A stretch of 35,695 nt of DNA from an uncultured Rhodospirillaceae bacterium (GTDB lineage Bacteria > Pseudomonadota > Alphaproteobacteria > Rhodospirillales > Magnetospirillaceae): the NCBI GenBank assembly GCA_903941105.1, contig CAJANL010000334.1, positions 1 through 35,695 on the forward strand. Reading direction: 5' to 3'. A model generated the notes under the pieces. The model was not told the DNA's origin, ran no database searches, and saw only the letters and a list, made by a program, of their open reading frames with translations. Positions 31,340 to 35,695 of this stretch are shown piece after piece. Position 1 is the stretch's first letter; every line of letters starts with the position of its first letter. The translations under genes and the position numbers were made by a program.

Positions 31340-32980
31340 AAACGAGGGGGCCAGATCGGTAACGGTCTGGCCCTTTTCATATGGCCGCCTCCCCCCCTGC
31401 ATCTCCACCGAGAACACCGAGCCGCGACCGGGGCGGGAGCGAACGCCAATCCGGTGCCCGAGCAACCGCGCCGTCTTGGCGACGATGGCGAGGCCAAGCC
31501 CCATCCCCTTTACCTCGCCGCGATCGGCCCGGTCGAGCTGGTAGAAGTCTTCGAAGATTTTGCTAATCTGGTCGTCGGGGATCCCGCAGCCGGTGTCCCA
31601 CACCTCGGCCACCACCTGACCATCGCGACGGCGGCAGGTCAACAGGACGCCACCGGAGTCCGTGTAGCGGATGGCATTGACCATCAGGTTGCGCAGGATG
31701 CGCTTCAGCAGCACCGGGTCGCTGTCCACTGCGGCCTCGGTGGCGTACAGGCGTAACGACAGCCCCTTGGCCGCAGCCACCGGCCGCCCCTCATTGGCCA
31801 GTTCAGTGAGCATCGGCGCCAGTGACACCGTCTCCACCACCGGCCTCTCCGCCCCCGCTTCGAGGCGCGAGATTTCCATCAGGGCGGTCAGCAGCCGTTC
31901 GGCGCCTTCATAGGCCGTCACGGCATGGCCGAGGACGACACGGCCGGAACCAGTGGCCGGCACGTAAGGCGACAACAGGTCGAGAAATAGCCGCAGGGCC
32001 TGGAACGGCTGGCGCAGATCGTGACTGGCGGCGGCGAGGAAGGTGGTCTTGGCCCGGTTGGCGCTCTCAGCCTGCGCCTTGGCCTGCACCAGTTCGGCCT
32101 CGATATGGCGGCGCCAGGCCACCTCGCGGGTCAGAGCATTGCACTGGATGGCTACCACGACCAGCGCCGTCAGCAACAACAGCACCGCCGCCGCCACCAC
32201 CGAGCCGGCGTGGTAGGAAGTGCGGATCTGGTCCTCGGTGAACAGATGAACCCGGGCACCCGACCAGCGGTCGACGATACGGTCGAACTCGCCGCTGGCC
32301 TTGATCGTTGTCAGGGCCGCATCCATCCGGTCGCGCAGGGAAGCGTCGTCGCTGCGAACCGCCATGCTGACCACAAGGCGGTGAAACGGCGGCACCGCCA
32401 TGTCGACCCCCATGATGTTCAACTGTTTGAGCAGGAAAAGCCCGGTCCAGGTTTCGGTGGCCAGGGCGTCGATCTCGCCACGTTGCAGGCGCCTCATGCC
32501 GTCGCGCGGGTCGGCCACCGGCACCAACTCCACGTCGGGACGAGTGGCGGCCAGGATGATGGCCGGCAGGGCACCGCTGTTGGCACCCACTCGCTGTCCC
32601 GGCGCCACGGCCGCCGGGCCATCGGGGGTGGCCCACATGAAGAATGAAAACGAATGATCGAGGGTGGGCTGGGTGAATGCCCACTCGGCCTCGCGTTCTC
32701 TGGTGCGGCCAAAATTCATCAAGGCGTCGCCATCGCCGGCCCGCACTCGCTCCTGGGCCTCGCCCCACTCCGTCAGGCGGATGACGACCGGACGGTCGAG
32801 GATGCGGCCGACGGCCCTGGCCAGATCCACATCGGCGCCCTTCGGCTCGCCATCCTCAAGGAATTCGAACGGCGGCAGGTTGTGGTGGCCGTAGAACACC
32901 AACGGGTTGCCGCCGGCACACGCGTTGCCAGCCATCGAAAGAGACAAGGCCAGCCCGATCCCCCACCCGATCCAGCGCAT
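31298..32980 (-). CDS. Sensor histidine kinase with periplasmic amino-acid-type binding domain
   Basis: This 560-residue membrane kinase has a signal peptide or signal anchor (about 1-22), a bacterial solute-binding family 3-like domain (about 25-245; GHHNLPPFEFLEDGEPKGAD and RGEIDALATE), a membrane segment (about 257-280), a HisKA box with H320 in FLAAASHDLRQP, and an ATPase domain with RNLMVNAIRYTDSGG, VWDTGCGIPDDQ and GLGLAIV. It has no receiver. The catalytic core ends near GRGSVFSVEMQGG. The remaining tail, ending LRRRDSNPRPGG, is read from the antisense of the tRNA-Asn terminator and gene, and the stop lies in the anticodon arm. The original 3' end may have been lost. Confidence 0.88.
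   Translation of the reverse strand: MRWIGWGIGLALSLSMAGNACAGGNPLVFYGHHNLPPFEFLEDGEPKGADVDLARAVGRILDRPVVIRLTEWGEAQERVRAGDGDALMNFGRTREREAEWAFTQPTLDHSFSFFMWATPDGPAAVAPGQRVGANSGALPAIILAATRPDVELVPVADPRDGMRRLQRGEIDALATETWTGLFLLKQLNIMGVDMAVPPFHRLVVSMAVRSDDASLRDRMDAALTTIKASGEFDRIVDRWSGARVHLFTEDQIRTSYHAGSVVAAAVLLLLTALVVVAIQCNALTREVAWRRHIEAELVQAKAQAESANRAKTTFLAAASHDLRQPFQALRLFLDLLSPYVPATGSGRVVLGHAVTAYEGAERLLTALMEISRLEAGAERPVVETVSLAPMLTELANEGRPVAAAKGLSLRLYATEAAVDSDPVLLKRILRNLMVNAIRYTDSGGVLLTCRRRDGQVVAEVWDTGCGIPDDQISKIFEDFYQLDRADRGEVKGMGLGLAIVAKTARLLGHRIGVRSRPGRGSVFSVEMQGGRRPYEKGQTVTDLAPSFWLRRRDSNPRPGG
31348..31377 (+). terminator. Intrinsic terminator after tRNA-Asn
   Basis: GGGCCAGA (31348-31355) pairs with TCTGGCCC (31366-31373) around a ten-base loop and is followed by TTTT (31374-31377). 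It starts nine bases after the tRNA CCA. The stem is antisense to the 3' coding end of the kinase gene. Confidence 0.85.
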
Positions 32981-33151
32981 ACGGCTTTTACCCTATTACA
33001 TTCTACCAAGCGTATTAATTCTAATATTCGGGGCAGCAAAATGCAAAATGAATAGACCAGACCTATCCACAATGGGGAGGTCCGGCATGTCGGGGTTTAA
33101 TCCGGGGATGGACCGCATATTTCAGCTTAATCCCGTTGGAGAACCGAGGTT

Positions 33152-35605
33152 ATGAGCGACACTATTATTTTGGTCATTTTAGCACTGCTAAGCGCCACCC
33201 TGGCGGGTATAATGCTGGTCGCACGGCAAAGGTGGGCAAGGGAGCGCGTCGCCGATGAGGCCCGCTTCGATCAGGCCGAGGCACTGGCCGACGCGGTGCT
33301 CGACGCCGCCGTCGACGGTATCATCACCATCGACGAGCACGGGCTGATCAAGTCATTCAACCATGCCGCCGAGCGCATCTTCGGCTACGCCTCGGGCGAG
33401 GTCATCGGCCACAACGTCAGCATGCTGATGCCCGAACCCTACCATACCGAGCATGACGGCTATCTGCGCAACTATATGGCCACCAACCAGCCGCGCATCA
33501 TCGGCATCGGTCGCGAGGTGGAGGGCAGGCGGCACGACGGCACCACCTTCCCCATGGAGCTGGCAGTGGGCGAACGCCGGATCAAAGGGCGGCGGATCTT
33601 CGCCGGCATCGTGCGCGACGTCACGGCGCGCCGCCTGACCGAGGAGCGGCTTCGCGCTTCCGAGGCGCGGACCCGCGCCATCCTGGAGGCCGCGGTCGAC
33701 GGTATCGTCACCATCGACGAGCGCGGCATCATCCTGGGCGTCAATACCGCGGTGGAACGCATCTTCGGCTATGGCGCGGCCGAGATCGTCGGGCGCAACG
33801 TCAACATGCTGCTGCCGGAACCGTACCATTCCGCCCACGACAGCTACCTTCACAACTACCTCGACACCGGAAAGCCGCGCATCATCGGCATCGGCCGTGA
33901 AGTGGAGGGACGGCGCAAGGACGGCACGGTGTTCCCCATGGACCTGGCGGTGGGCGAAGGCGTCCTGGCGGGCGGCCGTATCTTCGCCGGGGTCGTGCGC
34001 GACATCACCGACCGCCGTCTGGTGGAGGAACGGCTGCGTGCCAGCGAGGAGCGCCTGCGCGCCCTGGTGGACGGGGTGCGTGATTATTCCATTACCATGC
34101 TCGATCCCGATGGCCTCATCGTCAGCTGGCCTCCCGGCAGCGAGCGCATCTACGGCTGGAGCGCCGAGGAAGTGGTGGGCGCCAGCACGGCCCGCCTCTA
34201 TCCGCTCGATGCCATCGCCCGCGGCGAACACGAGCAGGCCCTCGCCATCGCCCGCGACACCGGCCGTTACGAGACCGAGGGCTGGCGGTTGCGCAAGGAT
34301 GGCTCGCGCTTCTGGGCCCATGTCGCCATCACCGCCCTGTACGACGAGGGCAACCGGCTGCAAGGCTTCGCCCGCATTTCGCGCGATATCACAGAGCGCA
34401 AGCGGCATGAGGACGACCTTACCCGGGTGCGCGAGGAGGCCCTGCGGGCCGCCGAGGTGGCGGAGCAGGCGCGCTTGGAAGCCGAACGGGCCAATGTCGC
34501 CAAGACCAAGTTCCTCGCCGCCGCCAGTCACGACCTGCGCCAGCCGGTGCAAGCCATCTTCTTCTTCGCCTCGGTACTGTCGCACAAGCTGCTGGGCCAT
34601 TCCGCCCATGCCATACTGGACGATCTGCAAGGATCGCTGGAGGGCCTCAACATCCTGCTCGACTCGCTGCTGGACGTTTCCAAGCTCGACGCCGGGTTGG
34701 TGACGCCCAAGGAAACCGATTTCTCGGTCAACGCCATCCTCGACCGCATGTCGGCCGAATTCGCCGCCCTGGCCCGCGACAAGGGCATCGAACTGCGCAT
34801 GGTGCCCTCGACGGCCCTGGTGCGCAGCGACCCGGCTCTGCTGTCGCGCATCGTGCAGAACCTGTTGGCCAATGCGGTGCGCTACACCAATCGGGGCCGC
34901 ATCCTGGTGGGTTGCCGGCGTCACGGTCGGAATTTGGCAATCGAAATCTGGGACACGGGCATCGGCATCCCAATCGAGCGACAGAAGGACATTTTCGAGG
35001 AGTTCACCCAACTGGGCAATCCCGAGCGCGACCGCACCCAGGGTCTCGGCCTCGGCCTCGCCATCGTCGAGCGCTTGGCTCGCCTGCTCGACCACCAGGT
35101 GACGGTGCGCTCGAAGCCGGGACGCGGCTCGGTGTTCGCCGTCGAGGTGACACGAAGCGATAGCCTCGCTGTCGCGTCCCCCGCCCGCCGCCGTCGGGCC
35201 GCCATGGCGGGAGCCGGCCGCCTGGTGGTGATCATCGACGACGAGCCGGTCGTGCTGAAAGGCCTCGCCATGGTGCTGAGGAACTGGGGCTACGAGGTGA
35301 TCGCCGCCAGTTCCGAGGCCGATGCCCTGGAGAAGCTGGTGGGCTACGACAAGCCGCCCTGTGTCATCCTGGCCGACTACCGCCTGCGGGAAGGCCACAC
35401 CGGCACCGAGGCGGTGGCCCATATCCGCGACCGCTTCAAGAGCATCATCCCCAGCATCATCATCACCGGGGATTCGGCACCAGAGCGCCTGCGCGAGGCC
35501 GAAGCCAGCGGCCTCGCCATCCTGCACAAGCCGGTGCAACCGCCAGAACTGCACGAACTGCTGCGCGACACGCTGGATAACGCCGAGTTGCAGCGCATTC
35601 ATTAG
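33152..35605 (+). CDS. Hybrid histidine kinase with tandem FixL-like PAS domains
   Basis: This 817-residue protein has one N-terminal membrane segment (about 4-24), then three PAS domains. PAS1 (48-170) and PAS2 (176-298) are near-duplicates of the FixL haem PAS. Both keep the histidine aligned with the FixL haem ligand (H101 in EHDGYL, H229 in AHDSYL) and the IIGIGR arginine (R121, R249). PAS3 (about 300-415) is of ordinary type. Next come HisKA with H460 in FLAAASHDLRQP, an ATPase domain (QNLLANAVRYTN, DTGIGIP, GLGLGLAIV), and a C-terminal receiver with D742 and K793. Oxygen or redox sensing is likely by family. It is divergent from the SBP-type kinase, with a 171-base shared promoter region. 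Confidence 0.9.
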   Translation: MSDTIILVILALLSATLAGIMLVARQRWARERVADEARFDQAEALADAVLDAAVDGIITIDEHGLIKSFNHAAERIFGYASGEVIGHNVSMLMPEPYHTEHDGYLRNYMATNQPRIIGIGREVEGRRHDGTTFPMELAVGERRIKGRRIFAGIVRDVTARRLTEERLRASEARTRAILEAAVDGIVTIDERGIILGVNTAVERIFGYGAAEIVGRNVNMLLPEPYHSAHDSYLHNYLDTGKPRIIGIGREVEGRRKDGTVFPMDLAVGEGVLAGGRIFAGVVRDITDRRLVEERLRASEERLRALVDGVRDYSITMLDPDGLIVSWPPGSERIYGWSAEEVVGASTARLYPLDAIARGEHEQALAIARDTGRYETEGWRLRKDGSRFWAHVAITALYDEGNRLQGFARISRDITERKRHEDDLTRVREEALRAAEVAEQARLEAERANVAKTKFLAAASHDLRQPVQAIFFFASVLSHKLLGHSAHAILDDLQGSLEGLNILLDSLLDVSKLDAGLVTPKETDFSVNAILDRMSAEFAALARDKGIELRMVPSTALVRSDPALLSRIVQNLLANAVRYTNRGRILVGCRRHGRNLAIEIWDTGIGIPIERQKDIFEEFTQLGNPERDRTQGLGLGLAIVERLARLLDHQVTVRSKPGRGSVFAVEVTRSDSLAVASPARRRRAAMAGAGRLVVIIDDEPVVLKGLAMVLRNWGYEVIAASSEADALEKLVGYDKPPCVILADYRLREGHTGTEAVAHIRDRFKSIIPSIIITGDSAPERLREAEASGLAILHKPVQPPELHELLRDTLDNAELQRIH
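33293..34045 (+). repeat. Tandem duplication of a FixL-like PAS module
   Basis: The coding sequence for residues 48-170 and 176-298 of the hybrid kinase is an internal tandem duplication with a 128-residue (384-base) period. The two copies share long identical stretches, for example RIIGIGREVEGRR and EERLRASE, and by eye agree at roughly two thirds of positions. Confidence 0.8.
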
Positions 35606-35695
35606 ATTTCGCCCTCGCCGGGCGCGGCCCTCCGGCCGCTTGGCCGCTCGCTCGATGCTCGCATGAGCGCCGCGTTCCATATTAACAGGGTGCGG

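Noticed and set aside
33353-35680. Long minus-strand open frame opposite the hybrid kinase
   Set aside because: Antisense shadow rich in His, Gly and Gln; the kinase domains are complete on the plus strand.

Overview
The window reads as the chromosome of a GC-rich alphaproteobacterium of the Rhodospirillales, most like Magnetospirillum. This is judged from gene content and order: maf-rng-yacG-tRNA-Phe, the pcm-like/tolC/popZ/valS cluster, a FYDLN-acid protein, many GGDEF, PAS and adenylate cyclase signalling proteins, a bacteriohemerythrin, and an anaerobic phenylacetate-type molybdoenzyme. The genus is an inference; no sequence search was possible.

Layout. 1-3217: an unrecognised Pro/Ala-rich protein that runs in from the left edge, then a tightly overlapping maf, RNase E/G-family, yacG cluster. 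3237-3405: tRNA-Phe(GAA) with a good promoter and a strong hairpin. 3340-8179: a compact candidate island bounded by a 33-bp near-perfect repeat of the 3' end of tRNA-Phe (30 of 33 identical). It carries an ImmA/IrrE-type metallopeptidase overlapping a class III nucleotide-cyclase-like gene, a receiver/histidine-kinase pair on the other strand, and two long non-coding stretches. No intact integrase is visible.

8248-14128: a DUF2478 protein and a PaaX-family repressor face away from a padBCD-like operon (molybdopterin subunit, four-cluster ferredoxin subunit, membrane anchor). This operon is predicted to oxidise phenylacetyl-CoA to phenylglyoxylate and pass electrons to the quinone pool. A large inverted repeat in the shared promoter region is the likely control site. 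14156-20134: a diguanylate cyclase, a MarC-family membrane protein, Aat transferase, a NYN-domain protein, a family 5 uracil-DNA glycosylase, a bacteriohemerythrin, a FYDLN-acid protein and an unknown small protein.

20151-27661 (minus strand): a TRAP-type binding protein coupled to a membrane adenylate cyclase, a PAS/GGDEF protein with an AGDEF active site, and valS. 27772-30969 (minus): popZ with a long polyproline tract, a TolC-type outer-membrane channel, and a methyltransferase-like protein that lacks the usual PCMT motifs. 31071-31377: tRNA-Cys and tRNA-Asn with promoter and terminator. 31298-35605: two divergent histidine kinases. One has a periplasmic solute-binding domain and ends inside the antisense of tRNA-Asn. 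The other is a hybrid kinase with two tandem FixL-like (haem-type) PAS domains.

The most unusual items are the tRNA-Phe island with its protease/nucleotide-cyclase pair, the tandem FixL-like PAS kinase, the binding-protein/adenylate-cyclase pair, the PadB-like subunit lacking the third canonical cluster cysteine, and the kinase whose tail is read from a tRNA gene.
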